A stretch of 64,000 nucleotides of DNA from G965207335 sp965207335 (GCA_965207335.1 OZ242267.1:1904150-1968149), one strand, 5' to 3'; positions 34,263 to 44,200 are shown, counted from the stretch's first letter. Numbers and translations are program-made. The notes: a model not told the origin generated them from the sequence alone.

Positions 34263-34586
34263 ATGGCAGATAATGATATACTATTTGAATTAGAGAAGAT
34301 TTTAATAGCTAGAAAATCAGCAGATGCTGACTCATCTTATGTAGCTAGCCTTTATAAAAAAGGAGATAATGCCATACTAAAAAAGATTACAGAAGAAGCC
34401 ACAGAGTTAGTAATGGCAGTAAAAGATAGTGATAAAAAGCATACCATTTATGAAACAGCTGATTTATTGTTTCATATTTTAGTGTTATTAGCTAAAAAAA
34501 ATATTAAAGTTGATGAGGTTTTAGATGAATTAAGTAAAAGATTTGGTACATCTGGTTTACTTGAAAAAAGCAGTAGGAATAAATAA
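34263..34586 (+). CDS. hisE: Phosphoribosyl-ATP pyrophosphatase
   Basis: HisE converts phosphoribosyl-ATP to phosphoribosyl-AMP, the step before HisI. The 107-residue all-helical MazG-like protein has SSYVASLYKKGDNAILKKIT and the metal-binding EEATELVMAVKD followed by ETADLLFHILVLLAKK. Length fits the monofunctional family. It lies 4 bp after hisI and 138 bp before tatA. Confidence 0.95.
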   Translation: MADNDILFELEKILIARKSADADSSYVASLYKKGDNAILKKITEEATELVMAVKDSDKKHTIYETADLLFHILVLLAKKNIKVDEVLDELSKRFGTSGLLEKSSRNK

Positions 34587-34687
34587 GAATACTACTGTAT
34601 TAAGCGATTAGGTTATAGGATAGGATGAATTTTAATCCTAAGTGAGAGATATGCATTTAAAAAGCAGTGTTTCTTTCATAAAAATAA

Positions 34688-34707
34688 GCCACTGTAATAT
34701 AAGTGGC
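34688..34707 (+). promoter_or_regulatory. Stem-loop just upstream of the tatA ribosome binding site
   Basis: GCCACT at 34688-34693 pairs perfectly with AGTGGC at 34702-34707 around an 8-nt loop. AAGGAG (34713-34718) follows 5 nt later and the tatA ATG is at 34725. With no T-run after it, it looks more like a 5'-leader structure than a terminator. Confidence 0.4.
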
Positions 34708-34724
34708 ATCATAAGGAGAATAAT

Positions 34725-34931
34725 ATGCCGGGAATATGGGAATTAGTGATTGTTTTGGCCATAGTGTTATTAATATTTGGCGGTAAAAGATTAAAAAATC
34801 TAGGTGGTGATTTAGGCTCTGCCATTAAAGGTTTTAAAAAATCTGTGAATGATGAAAATACAAAAAAACCTGATGCCAAAGATGATATTATTGAAGCTAA
34901 TGTTGTAAAAGAAGAACAAGAAGTTAAGTAG
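34725..34931 (+). CDS. tatA: Twin-arginine translocase subunit TatA
   Basis: TatA oligomerises to form the pore for folded proteins exported by the Tat system. The 68-residue protein has the family form: MPGIWELVIVLAIVLLIFGG (membrane helix), the FGGKRL hinge, the amphipathic helix LKNLGGDLGSAIKGFKKSV, and an acidic tail. AAGGAG sits 6 nt before the ATG. A 107-bp MITE begins 2 bp after the stop codon and separates it from tatB. Confidence 0.95.
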   Translation: MPGIWELVIVLAIVLLIFGGKRLKNLGGDLGSAIKGFKKSVNDENTKKPDAKDDIIEANVVKEEQEVK

Positions 34932-34932
34932 T

Positions 34933-35039
34933 GAGACCCTTGCATAAACATGAATAATCATCAGAACCCCGCTTTCCACTCACTTACATTAAGCAAAAAT
35001 CAGAATTCTGTTAATCATCTCTATTTATATAAAGGTCTT
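34933..35039 (-). mobile_element. 107-bp GAGACC-type MITE between tatA and tatB
   Basis: This copy is in the opposite orientation to the others: it starts GAGACCCTTGCATAAACATG and ends ATAAAGGTCTT, with the CAGAACCCCGC and CAGAATTCTG core segments inverted. It lies between the tatA stop and the tatB ATG at 35044, and its final AAAGG (35031-35035) is 8 nt from that ATG, where a ribosome binding site is needed. Confidence 0.75.
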
Positions 35040-35043
35040 TTGT

Positions 35044-35337
35044 ATGTTTGATATTGGTTTTTGGGAATTATTTTTAGTTTCTCTTATAGTCCTATTAGTA
35101 GTAGGTCCTAAGAGACTGCCAGAATTAGCTAAACAAGCAGGTAAATACTTTGTTAAGTTAAGAAATTTTTTAACAGATACCAAAGAGAAAGTTTTTAGTG
35201 AAATAGATAGTGAAGGTATTAAAGAACATTTACGATTACAAGATGAAAGTAATTCTATTTTGGATATTGTTAAAGATGTTAAAGAGCAAGTAGAAGATAT
35301 TAATCCAAGTACAACAAAAGATAATGGCAAAGGATAG
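35044..35337 (+). CDS. tatB: Twin-arginine translocase subunit TatB
   Basis: TatB joins TatC as the receptor for twin-arginine signal peptides. The 97-residue protein shows MFDIGFWELFLVSLIVLLVV, the GPKRLPELA hinge and the amphipathic helix. F-D-I-G-F-x-E at the start distinguishes TatB from TatA. Length is shorter than E. coli TatB (171) but the variable tail accounts for this. Its ribosome binding site appears to be the AAAGG at the end of the upstream MITE. It overlaps tatC by 14 bp. Confidence 0.93.
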   Translation: MFDIGFWELFLVSLIVLLVVGPKRLPELAKQAGKYFVKLRNFLTDTKEKVFSEIDSEGIKEHLRLQDESNSILDIVKDVKEQVEDINPSTTKDNGKG

Positions 35338-36154
35338 TACAAGCGATAAAGCCGTATCTATGATAACTCATTTAATAGAGTTAAGAAATGTATTATTGTA
35401 CTGTGTTGTAGTTGTTTTACTAATATTTTTATTGTTGCTACCGTTTGCTAATAATATTTATGCAATAATAGCTCATCCTATAATAGCTGTTTTACCAAAA
35501 GGCTCTAATCTTATTGCTATTGGAGTAATATCACCATTTTTAACACCGCTGAAAATGAGTTTAATTTTAGCGGTTTATATAGCAGTACCTTATTTGTTAT
35601 ATAAAATTTGGTCTTTTGTAGCACCAGCTTTATACAAAAATGAAAAAAAACTTATTTTACCTTTGGTAATATCAAGCACAATATTATTTTATAGTGGATT
35701 ATTGTTTTCTTATTTTGTAGTTTTCCCTGTGGTGTTTAATTTTTTGGCGAATGTAGGTCCTAGTGTTGTTGCTGTTACTCCTGATATTCAATATTATTTA
35801 GATTTTGTCCTTAAATTATCATTTGCATTTGGAGTTGCTTTTGAGGTTCCTGTTGCTACTATTTTATTATTATCAACAGGTGCTGTAAGTGTTGAAAAAC
35901 TTAGGAAAAATCGTCCATACTTTATAGTTCTTGCTTTTGTAATTGGAATGATTTTAACTCCGCCTGATATAATATCGCAAACTTTAATCGCAATTCCTAT
36001 GTGGTTATTATTTGAGTGTGGATTATTGTATTATGTAATTTTTCTAAGCAAAGCAAAAACAAAAACAACGGACAAAGAAGAGCCTAATGTAGAAGAATAT
36101 GATATGGATGAAGAAATGGAAAAAATTGAAACTGAATTTAAGAACTTAGATTAA
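35324..36154 (+). CDS. tatC: Twin-arginine translocase subunit TatC
   Basis: TatC is the six-helix core of the Tat translocase that binds twin-arginine signal peptides. The 276-residue protein has the N-terminal SMITHLIELRNVLLYCVVVV, the first-loop FLTPLKMSL, the FVAPALYKNEKK segment, the FAFGVAFEVPVATILLL helix with its conserved Glu, and RPYFIVLAFVIGMILTPPDI with LTPPD. An acidic C-terminal tail (EEYDMDEEMEKIETEF) extends it slightly beyond E. coli TatC (258). It ends the hisIE-tatABC cluster, facing rplI. Confidence 0.96.
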   Translation: MAKDSTSDKAVSMITHLIELRNVLLYCVVVVLLIFLLLLPFANNIYAIIAHPIIAVLPKGSNLIAIGVISPFLTPLKMSLILAVYIAVPYLLYKIWSFVAPALYKNEKKLILPLVISSTILFYSGLLFSYFVVFPVVFNFLANVGPSVVAVTPDIQYYLDFVLKLSFAFGVAFEVPVATILLLSTGAVSVEKLRKNRPYFIVLAFVIGMILTPPDIISQTLIAIPMWLLFECGLLYYVIFLSKAKTKTTDKEEPNVEEYDMDEEMEKIETEFKNLD

Positions 36155-36214
36155 ATAATGCCATTACACAAGGATTGTTGTTTATTATTATATAGCGACC
36201 TTACAAGACAAAAT

Positions 36215-36661
36215 TTATTTTGCTTCAACTATTATTTTAATGTCAATACTGACATTAGGATGCAGACTAATTACAACATTATATTCACCAGTGTTACCAA
36301 TAATACCATCAGGCATGTTAATATCTTTTTTCTGAATATCGTATTTTAACTTAGCTAATTCTTTTACTATATCATAAGGAGATATTGAGCCAAATAACTT
36401 ACCATCATCACTAGCATTTTGCTTTATAGTTAATACAGTATCAGTCATTTCTTGAGCTTTATCTTTGGCATCTGCTAATAATTTATTAGCTTTTTGTATT
36501 AATTTGTCTTTTTGTTCTTCAAATAAGGCTATATTTTCTTTAGTTGCAAATTTAGCTTTATTTTTTACAATAAGATAATTTCGTGCATACCCTGATTTAA
36601 CATTAACAATAGACCCTAACTTGCCTAAATTTTTATTATCTTCTAGTAAAATAACTTGCAT
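36215..36661 (-). CDS. rplI: 50S ribosomal protein L9
   Basis: L9 binds 23S rRNA with two domains joined by a long helix. The 148-residue protein starts MQVILLEDNKNLGKLGSIVN, then VKSGYARNYLIVKNKA, the family signature, followed by the linking helix and the C-terminal domain with GKLFGSI. Length equals E. coli L9 (149). It is 7 bp after rpsR in the rpsF-rpsR-rplI operon. Confidence 0.97.
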   Translation of the reverse strand: MQVILLEDNKNLGKLGSIVNVKSGYARNYLIVKNKAKFATKENIALFEEQKDKLIQKANKLLADAKDKAQEMTDTVLTIKQNASDDGKLFGSISPYDIVKELAKLKYDIQKKDINMPDGIIGNTGEYNVVISLHPNVSIDIKIIVEAK

Positions 36662-36668
36662 AATAATA

Positions 36669-36926
36669 TTATTTTTTGTGTTTATCGGTATATGGAATTA
36701 GGGCTAGAAATCTGGCTCTTTTAATTGCTGTGGTTAATTTTCTTTGAAAATAAACTTTAGTTCCTGTTATTCTGCTAGGTGTTATTTTGCCACCTTCATC
36801 AATATTGCTTAATAAAATATCAATATCTTTATAATCAACATCAGTAGCACCTGCTACCGTAAAGCGACAAAATTCATTAATAAATTGTTGTGGTCTGCGT
36901 TTTTTATTTTTTATTTTTTTTGCCAT
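36669..36926 (-). CDS. rpsR: 30S ribosomal protein S18
   Basis: S18 forms a dimer with S6 on the 30S platform. The 85-residue protein contains CRFTVAGATDVDYKDIDILL, the KITPSRITGTKVYFQRKLTT segment and AIKRARFLALIPYTD, all diagnostic; the start is extended by a basic stretch (AKKIKNKKRRPQQFINEF). It lies 3 bp after rpsF and 7 bp before rplI. Confidence 0.97.
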   Translation of the reverse strand: MAKKIKNKKRRPQQFINEFCRFTVAGATDVDYKDIDILLSNIDEGGKITPSRITGTKVYFQRKLTTAIKRARFLALIPYTDKHKK

Positions 36927-36929
36927 AAT

Positions 36930-37280
36930 TTATTTTTTAGTTTCACCTTTTTTTTCTTGCTCTTTTTTTAACATAATTATTGAAGGCTTAGTTATTTTTT
37001 CTTCACAAGAAGTAACAAGACTTCTAATTATATTATCATTAAATCGGAAGTTATAATTTAATTTATCAAGAACTTTTTTTGAACATTCTATATTAAATAA
37101 GGCATAATGTCCTTTGTATAATTTATTAATAGGATATGCAAGTCGTCTTCTGCCCCAGTCTTCCATGCGGTGAATAATACTACCTTCACTAGTTATTAAG
37201 TTTTGATATTTTTTTAGAATATCTTGCATGTTTGCACTTTGAGTTATGTGTACAATTATTACAATTTCGTAGTGTCGCAT
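36930..37280 (-). CDS. rpsF: 30S ribosomal protein S6
   Basis: S6 binds 16S rRNA with S18. The 116-residue protein shows MRHYEIVIIVHITQS, HRMEDWGRRRLAYPINKLYK and GHYALFNIECS, the standard S6 motifs. The tail ends in a lysine/glutamate-rich stretch, and there is no polyglutamate run as in E. coli. It is first in the operon; priB does not separate it from rpsR. Confidence 0.96.
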   Translation of the reverse strand: MRHYEIVIIVHITQSANMQDILKKYQNLITSEGSIIHRMEDWGRRRLAYPINKLYKGHYALFNIECSKKVLDKLNYNFRFNDNIIRSLVTSCEEKITKPSIIMLKKEQEKKGETKK

Positions 37281-37388
37281 TTTCTCCTAATGGTTGTAAT
37301 ATTACAGTTTGCTACCTATGTAGTCAAACTAGGATAAAAAAAAGCACTATTTTAAACTATTTATTTTTATTATGCAATGCTAAAAAAG

Positions 37389-38615
37389 GGGATTATATAC
37401 TTTAATCTGCAAATTTTACTTTTTTTCTAGTCGCCACCTGATATTTTGTTGTGTTTTGCTTAGTTTTTTATTTTGCTATTTTGCTTTGGTAGGTGTTGGG
37501 GTTAGAAGTATTTGTTTTAGTGCTTGCTCTGGTTTCTTAATTTTTAACTATTTTAAATTATACCCATCGTCATTGCGAGACTTGTAAATTACACCGTCAT
37601 TGCGAGCTTTGTAAAAAGGCGTGGCAATCTCATCTTGCAAAAGAGATGTAATTTAAAAAAGTACCCATAATAGTAAGCAAAGCTTACTTTGGGGAATATC
37701 CCCAAACCCCTAACAGCAATTACAGGTTGTTTAGTTTGTGTTAAGTTGTTTTGATTGTTTTTTTATTAGAGATCTTTGCATAAATAAGGATGATTAACAG
37801 AATTCTGATTTTTGCTTAATTGATGATATTCTATCAAGCCTGTCCTAGTTGTTCTAAGGCTGGTTTGATAAAAATTATCAAGTGAGTGAAAAGCGGGGTT
37901 TTGATGATTATTCATGTTTGTGCAAAGGTCTCAATTAAGGGGCAGAACTAGTTTTCGTATTACAATTATGGTACAACTGCCCCTCAAACACCCCATATAG
38001 ACATTGTGCTTACAAGGTATATTTTTGTTGTGAGATATTTATTTTATGGGTGTTGGTTGTAATGCGGTGTAATTAAAAAAAGTACCCAGAATAATGAATT
38101 AGAATTATACTAACTGTCATTGCGAGCTTTGTAAAAAGGCGTGGCAATCTCATCTTGCAAAAGAGATGTAATTTAAAAAAGTACCCATAATAGTAAGCAA
38201 AGCTTACTTTGGGGAATATCCCCAAACCCCTAACAGCAATTACAGGTTGTTTAGTTTGTGTTAAGTTGTTTTGATTGTTTTTTAATTGAGGGGCAGAACC
38301 AATTCCTTCATTACAACTATTGTACAACAGCCCCTCAAACACCCCATATAGAGATTGTGCCTGTAAGTTATATTTTTGTTGTGAGATATTTATTTTATGG
38401 GTGTTGGTTGTAATGCGGTGTAATTAAAAAAAGTACCCAGAATAATGAATTAGAATTATACCCACCGTCATTGCGAGCCTTTGTAAATTACATCGTCATT
38501 GCGAGCCTTTGTAAAAGGTGTGGCAATCTCATCCTACAAACGCGGTATAATTTAATAATTAAGTATTGTGTTCCTAGAACTTAGATATTTTTGCAGATTA
38601 AAGTATATAATTCCC
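37389..38615. mobile_element. Non-autonomous inverted-repeat element, copy 2 (1,227 bp)
   Basis: The ends match copy 1 at 5639-6407 (GGGATTATATACTTTAATCT at the left, the inverted form at the right), flanked by a 9-bp direct repeat, CTAAAAAAG, at 37380-37388 and 38616-38624. The interior contains a partial duplication: a block of about 165 bp (REP-like unit plus the GGGGAATATCCCC module) occurs at about 37599-37772 and again at 38116-38283, and a further block at about 38018-38108 recurs at 38368-38460. The first copy of the TTGAGGGGC module carries a 164-bp MITE, the second does not. No transposase is encoded. It lies between rpsF and ccmI. Confidence 0.85.
37769..37932 (+). mobile_element. 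164-bp GAGACC-type MITE nested in element copy 2
   Basis: It runs from GAGATCTTTGCATAAATAAG to GTGCAAAGGTCTC and is nearly identical to the copy at 15903-16066. The uninterrupted version of its insertion site is found 0.5 kb away (about 38268-38300), so the nesting order is directly visible. Confidence 0.75.
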
Positions 38616-38732
38616 CTAAAAAAGTATAAAGTAAAATATAATTTATATAAAATTACTGCATTAAGAAATTATATTGAGATTTTAGAGCAGAATAATTATT
38701 CTAAAAACTAAAATTTATTAAGAGGTTTATTT

Positions 38733-39908
38733 ATGTTGTTATTAATTGTGTTTAGTCTTATTATTGCCATAGCTTTTGTATTATATTTTTTTTATAAACC
38801 AGTTATAAATAATAAAATAGACGAAAAAACCAGTAACATTATTTTAGGCAAGCAAAAAATAAAAGATTTAAGCCAAGATATAAAAGACAATATTTTATCC
38901 AGCGAGCAACTAGAACAAGCAGAATTAGACATAAAACAAACTCTAAGCTATGAATTAACACAAAACACTGATAAATTAACCGTTAAAAACTTTAATAAAC
39001 CCATTTATGCAATACTAATTATTGTATTTATGGTTTTTGCTAGTTTAGGTATGTATTATAAATTAGGTACTACTGATATAAATACTAAATTAAATAGTCT
39101 AGAATCGGTTGCCAGTTTAACAGAATTAGAGGCATTTGTTAGCCGTAATCCTGATAATTTATTAGCAGTTAAAAGTTTAGCATATAGTTATTTTTCATCC
39201 AATCAATTAATAAAATCTAAAGAATTATACCAAAGGGCATACAATTTAAATAATAGGGATATAGATGTGCTAATAGAATACGCTAGCACTTTAGCGGCCT
39301 TGCAAAATAATAGTTTAGAGGGTAAACCAGCATCATTATTAAAACAAGCCTTAGAAATAGACGGCAATAATATTAGTGCCTTGTATTTAGCTGGCTTAGC
39401 GGCTTATCAGAGCGGACAATTAAAATTAGTTAAAAAAGCCTGGACTAGAGCATTAAATAATTTAGATAAATCATCCAAAGATTATCAGACAATATTAACC
39501 CAACTTAATGCCTTAGATAGTCAAATTAATATAGTACAAAATACACCACAAGAATTAAGTATAAGCCCTAGTATTCAAGTGAATATATCTTTATCTGCTA
39601 GTATAAAAGATAAAGTTAGTCCTGATGATTTTGTACTAATTTATGCTAAAAATACCACAGGCAGACCAGTCCCTCTTGCTATTGTTAAAAAACAAGTAAA
39701 AGATTTGCCTATAACTATTATTCTAAGTGATAAACATGCTATGCTTGATGATTTTAATTTGTCCAGTGCTAACAATATAATAGTTATTGCTCGTATTAGT
39801 AAAACAGGCAAGGCATTAAAACAAAGGGGCGATATAGAACAAAAAAGCCAAATTATTAGTCTTATAAAAAACCCAAAAGTCAAACTAAATTTAATTATTA
39901 CAAAATAA
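38733..39908 (+). CDS. ccmI: Cytochrome c maturation TPR protein CcmI
   Basis: CcmI holds apocytochrome c for heme attachment during Ccm-type maturation. The 391-residue protein has the CcmI layout: an N-terminal transmembrane helix (residues 2-19), a cytoplasmic linker with coiled-coil character, a second helix (about residues 90-108, YAILIIVFMVFASLGMYY), then periplasmic TPR repeats (about 125-265, including NPDNLLAVKSLAYSYFSSNQ and YQRAYNLNNRDIDVLIEYAS), and a beta-rich C-terminal domain containing VFARI-like and GRPVPLAIVKKQVKDLPITI segments typical of CcmI/CycH. The other ccm genes are not in the window. Confidence 0.88.
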   Translation: MLLLIVFSLIIAIAFVLYFFYKPVINNKIDEKTSNIILGKQKIKDLSQDIKDNILSSEQLEQAELDIKQTLSYELTQNTDKLTVKNFNKPIYAILIIVFMVFASLGMYYKLGTTDINTKLNSLESVASLTELEAFVSRNPDNLLAVKSLAYSYFSSNQLIKSKELYQRAYNLNNRDIDVLIEYASTLAALQNNSLEGKPASLLKQALEIDGNNISALYLAGLAAYQSGQLKLVKKAWTRALNNLDKSSKDYQTILTQLNALDSQINIVQNTPQELSISPSIQVNISLSASIKDKVSPDDFVLIYAKNTTGRPVPLAIVKKQVKDLPITIILSDKHAMLDDFNLSSANNIIVIARISKTGKALKQRGDIEQKSQIISLIKNPKVKLNLIITK

Positions 39909-40464
39909 TTCAAGCCTTTTAAGCAATACTATTTATATTAATTGTTTACTAACAAGTAAAGCTGGAAGTTGAAAAAACAGCGATTTCTACAGAGTTAAAC
40001 CTTTGCTAGTTAGTTATTTTGATATAAATAGAAATAAGCAATAAGAAAACTTGGTTTTGTAGTTCCATGAAAGTTGGACTTTATTTTTTTTAGAGAAGTA
40101 GGGCTATTGTCATCTATAACAATGTTTTTTAGCAGTGTTACTTTCTAAATTTTAATTGTATATTCTTGTTTTTTATTGTATTGATGTTTTCTAAGTTACA
40201 TATCTATTTATGATAAAATAAGAACAGGTTTTTGTGAGCTACTTTTTTATTATTTTAAATGGTAAATTTTTATACAAAAATATTATTTATAAAATTCTGT
40301 TTAATTACCAAGAATATCTTAGCGGTAGCGGTAATTAGTCTAAACAATATCCAATTATTAAAACAAGATACTTGTTTTGCTAGCGGTTGTAATATTTTAT
40401 AGTTATGATAGTCAGGGTATTTAGGTTGCTATAAAATTTACTTTTAGTTGTATTTTTAGCAAGG
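39909..40464. other. Upstream region of the giant surface-protein gene
   Basis: This 556-bp AT-rich gap follows ccmI. AGTTCCATGAAAGTTGGACT at 40058-40077, followed by a T-rich run, is a weak possible terminator. ATG at 40405 is in frame with the giant gene but meets TAA nine codons later (40432-40434). No clear promoter is seen. Confidence 0.35.
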
Positions 40465-40650
40465 TTGATAATATTGTTGATAACTAAATTGTGCAAGCAA
40501 GTATCTTTTTGTAATAAAGCAGTATATTTTATTTGTACTGTTTTTTTCTTAGGTATTACTGCTACTGGTGTTTATGGTACGCCAGGTGGCTATAGCACCG
40601 TTACACTACAATTATGGGTTAATCCAGTAGCAAGCAATACACTACTATAA
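40465..40650 (+). CDS. N-terminal signal-peptide fragment of the giant protein
   Basis: From a TTG start, 61 codons encode a basic/hydrophobic leader (about residues 15-37, CNKAVYFICTVFFLGITATG) followed by TPGGYSTVTLQLWVNPVASN. The pattern PGG.ST.LQLW, right after a signal peptide, is a common start of secreted LamG-like proteins. The frame stops at TAA 40648-40650 but the sequence continues in the same frame as SDDTPIDNLSDN and VDSSGKGNNLVV, which resembles the expected continuation (D.SG.GN). No ATG start is present; several TTG codons are candidates. The fragment alone is unlikely to be functional. Confidence 0.5.
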   Translation: MIILLITKLCKQVSFCNKAVYFICTVFFLGITATGVYGTPGGYSTVTLQLWVNPVASNTLL

Positions 40651-41226
40651 AGTGATGATACACCAATTGATAATTTATCTGATAATATAACTACTATAGT
40701 AGATTCATCTGGTAAAGGCAATAATTTAGTAGTAAATTCCACCTTTGTACCAACAGTAACACTTAATGCTGATAATCAACTTGATTTTAGTAGTAATAAC
40801 GGGTTTTTTGAAAATAAAGATGCTATTTTTCAAAGACCAACACTAACCTATTTAATTGTTACTCAATCTAATAATAATTCTGGTGACCATCAAACAGCTA
40901 TTTCTGGACGAGATGTAGAAATAGGGTGGAATTTATATTCAGTCTTAGGAATATTTCAGTCCTGGCATAAGAGGGAAGCAGGTGAAGTTGGCTGGTATGT
41001 AACAGACCTGGGTGCTAATGGCACTTCCTCTAGGATAATATCTGCTAGTTTTGATGCAAATCAATCAATAGCTACTACTTATTACCAAGGGGATATTATT
41101 ACAGCAAATGCTAGTAACCCACCATGGAATAATGGACCTCCAGTTGGTGTCTTAGTTGGTGCAATAGGTACAGGTAATTTCACATATAAAGGCACAATAT
41201 CTGAGATTTTATATTATTCAAATTAT

Positions 41227-44200
41227 TTGTTATCTGCTGAGAATATCGCTATTCAAAATTATTTAGCAGCAAAATGGAATATTACCTTAGATGAAAATGA
41301 TTTTTATAGTGAAATTGGCGACTATATCAATGATGTGCAAGGTATTTTACGCATAACAAATGACGATGAATTCACTAATACTGAGTTTTCAGGTGGGTTA
41401 GCAATTAGTGATATTTCTGCCATAAATGGCAATAATAATGCATTTTTTGTAGGTCATGATAACGGAGCTTCTTCACTAACAAATAATTATGCAAATAGAA
41501 TTTGGTATGCAGATGTTACAGGAATAACCACAGGAGATGTTACATTAACATTTAGAGTTGCTGAGCTAGGTTTAATCGATGGAGTTGATTATAATTTAGT
41601 GATTAGTAGTGATAATTCAACAGTTAATTTAGCTGCTAGCAGTTATACAATAGCGGCAAGTAGTGGTGAAGTTTCCTTTAATGTAGCAGTAAATGATATT
41701 AACGGTAGAGTTTTTACTATTATTAGTGATATTACAATAAGTGAAAGTAATGTAGAATTAGTTAAAAACGCCAGCAATACCATCAACTACCAAGTAATCA
41801 TTAATAATATTACTGGTAATAGCATAGCGAGCTTTAGTGTTGCAAGTAGCGGTGATAATATATTTACCACCAACCCCGCACCTGTTGTATCTTTTACAAC
41901 TAATGCTATTGTTACGACAATGGCATTAAGTAGCACTCCAACTACTGCTACTCTTTACTTTACTATAATCCCAGATGCCACAGGCACAGGACTTATTAAT
42001 ATTAGTTTAACAAACTCATTTAATATTACTACAACAAAATCAGTAACAGTAACTGTAATTGAAACAAATAGTAGCCCTGTAATTACTAATGCCTTTGATA
42101 ATCGTCTTTTTAATGTATCTGTTTTTGGTGGTAGTATTTATGCAAATACTATATCAGGCACTATTAACAATGGTAGTGCTGCTAGCACATTTCAAGGTGT
42201 TATTAATGATTTAGGTGGTCATTTTCTAATATTAAATAGTTCTCAGGAAAGGACATTTATTGATGGTAGTATTGGGTTTATTAATAGTTGGTATGGCATA
42301 GTTACTGATAAAGCTATTAGTTCAAATGATAGTACTACTTATCCCTTTAATTTATTACAAGTAACAGACTCAGCAACACAAATTTATGCCCAAGTAACAG
42401 CCGATACAGTTTATAGCCTTTATCCAGGATTTTATGACAGAGAGTGGAGCAGTACTCAACCATCCAACGAGTTTGCAAATGGCACTATTGCTCGACTAAT
42501 GTCACAATTTGTTCTAAAACAGAATAATTTTGGCTTTGGTGGCAGAAAAGCAAATTATGAATTTCCTAATGGGTTTGTTGCCATTGCTAACACTCTAACA
42601 GCCAGTCTAACACAAAGCTCATCTACTACAATAGCCACCCTATCAGGTTTTGATTTAGACGGTGATAATTTAATTTGGTCAGCTACAGACAGTAATAGCA
42701 ATGGCACTATTACTTTTAGTAGTACAACAAACACCCTAGCACCAACTAGCACTATTGGTGTTTTTTATCAAACAAATTCTAATTTTATTGGTAATACTAC
42801 AGTTACTATTGTATTAAGTGATAATAATGCTAGCACAACAATAGATATTGCTGTGGAGGTACAAGGTATTGATTTTACCTTAGCTACTAATACTATCAAT
42901 TTAATAGAAAATACCTCTAATACTATTCGTTATCAATTAGCTATTAGCAATATTACAGGTGCAGATAATATTGGCACATCTAGTATATCAACAACAGGCG
43001 ATACTATATTTACTACAAACCCCGCACCTGTTGTATCTTTTGCTACTATTAGCATTGCTACTACACAAACATTAAGTAGCGCCCCAACTACTGCTAATCT
43101 TTACTTTACCATAATCCCAGATGCCACAGGCACCGGGGTTATTAATATTAGTTTACAAGACACATCAGGTAATACTACAACAAAATCAGTAACAGTAACA
43201 GTAATTGAAACAAATAGTAGCCCTGTCATTACTGATGCCTTTGATAGTCGTCTCTTAAATGTCAGAGCATTTGGTGGTAGCATTTATGCAAATTCTGCTG
43301 TTGGTGGCAATGTATCACCTCCTCATACTGCAGGAGATAATGCCAGTCATGTTGCTGATTTTATAGATGTGCTTTCTATTGCGTCAAATACTCATTTTGC
43401 TATTGCTAATAGCACAGAAGAGAATACTAATATTAACACAGGTCTTACCACGAATAACTGGCAAGGCTTAGTCTCTGACAAAGTATTTACTGGAAGTAAT
43501 AGTAACGCTGATTATCCATTTAATTTACTAATAGAAAATGGCTTTGGCTCACAAACCTATGCCCAAGTTACAGCTGACGGTGTTTATGCAATATATCCTG
43601 GATTCTATGATCTCCCTACTTGGATACAAGCAGGTGGTGGTGAAGACCAGCCTGGTAATCGTTTTTCAGGGAATGGCAGAAAATTAAGATTATTAGGCCG
43701 ATTTTTATTTGATGAAGAGGGTTTTGGTAATAGACAAGCCTCTTATGAATTCCCTAATGGGTTTGTTGCCATTGCTAACACTCTAACAGCCAGTCTAACA
43801 CAAAGCTCATCTACTACAATAGCCACCTTATCAGGTTTTGATTTAGATGGTGATAATTTAATTTGGTCAGCCATAGATAGTAATGGCAATGGCACTATTA
43901 CTTTTAGTAGTACAACAAACACTCTAGCATCAACTAGCACTATTGGTATTTTTTATCAAATAAATTCTAGCTTTTTTGGTAATACCACAGTTACTATTAT
44001 ATTAAGTGATAATAACAATGCTAGTACAACAATAGATATTGCTGTGGAGGTACAAGGTATTGATTTTACCTTAGCTACTAATACTATCAATCTAATAGAA
44101 AATGCCTCTAATACTATTCGTTATCAGTTAGCTATTAGCAATATTATAAGTACAGATAATATTATTGGCACATTTAGTGTATCAACAACAGGTAATGATA

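Noticed and set aside
38073..38342. Reverse-strand 89-residue reading frame inside the second inverted-repeat element
   Set aside because: It consists entirely of repeat modules, has low protein-like character, and its homologous repeat copies are not open in the same way.
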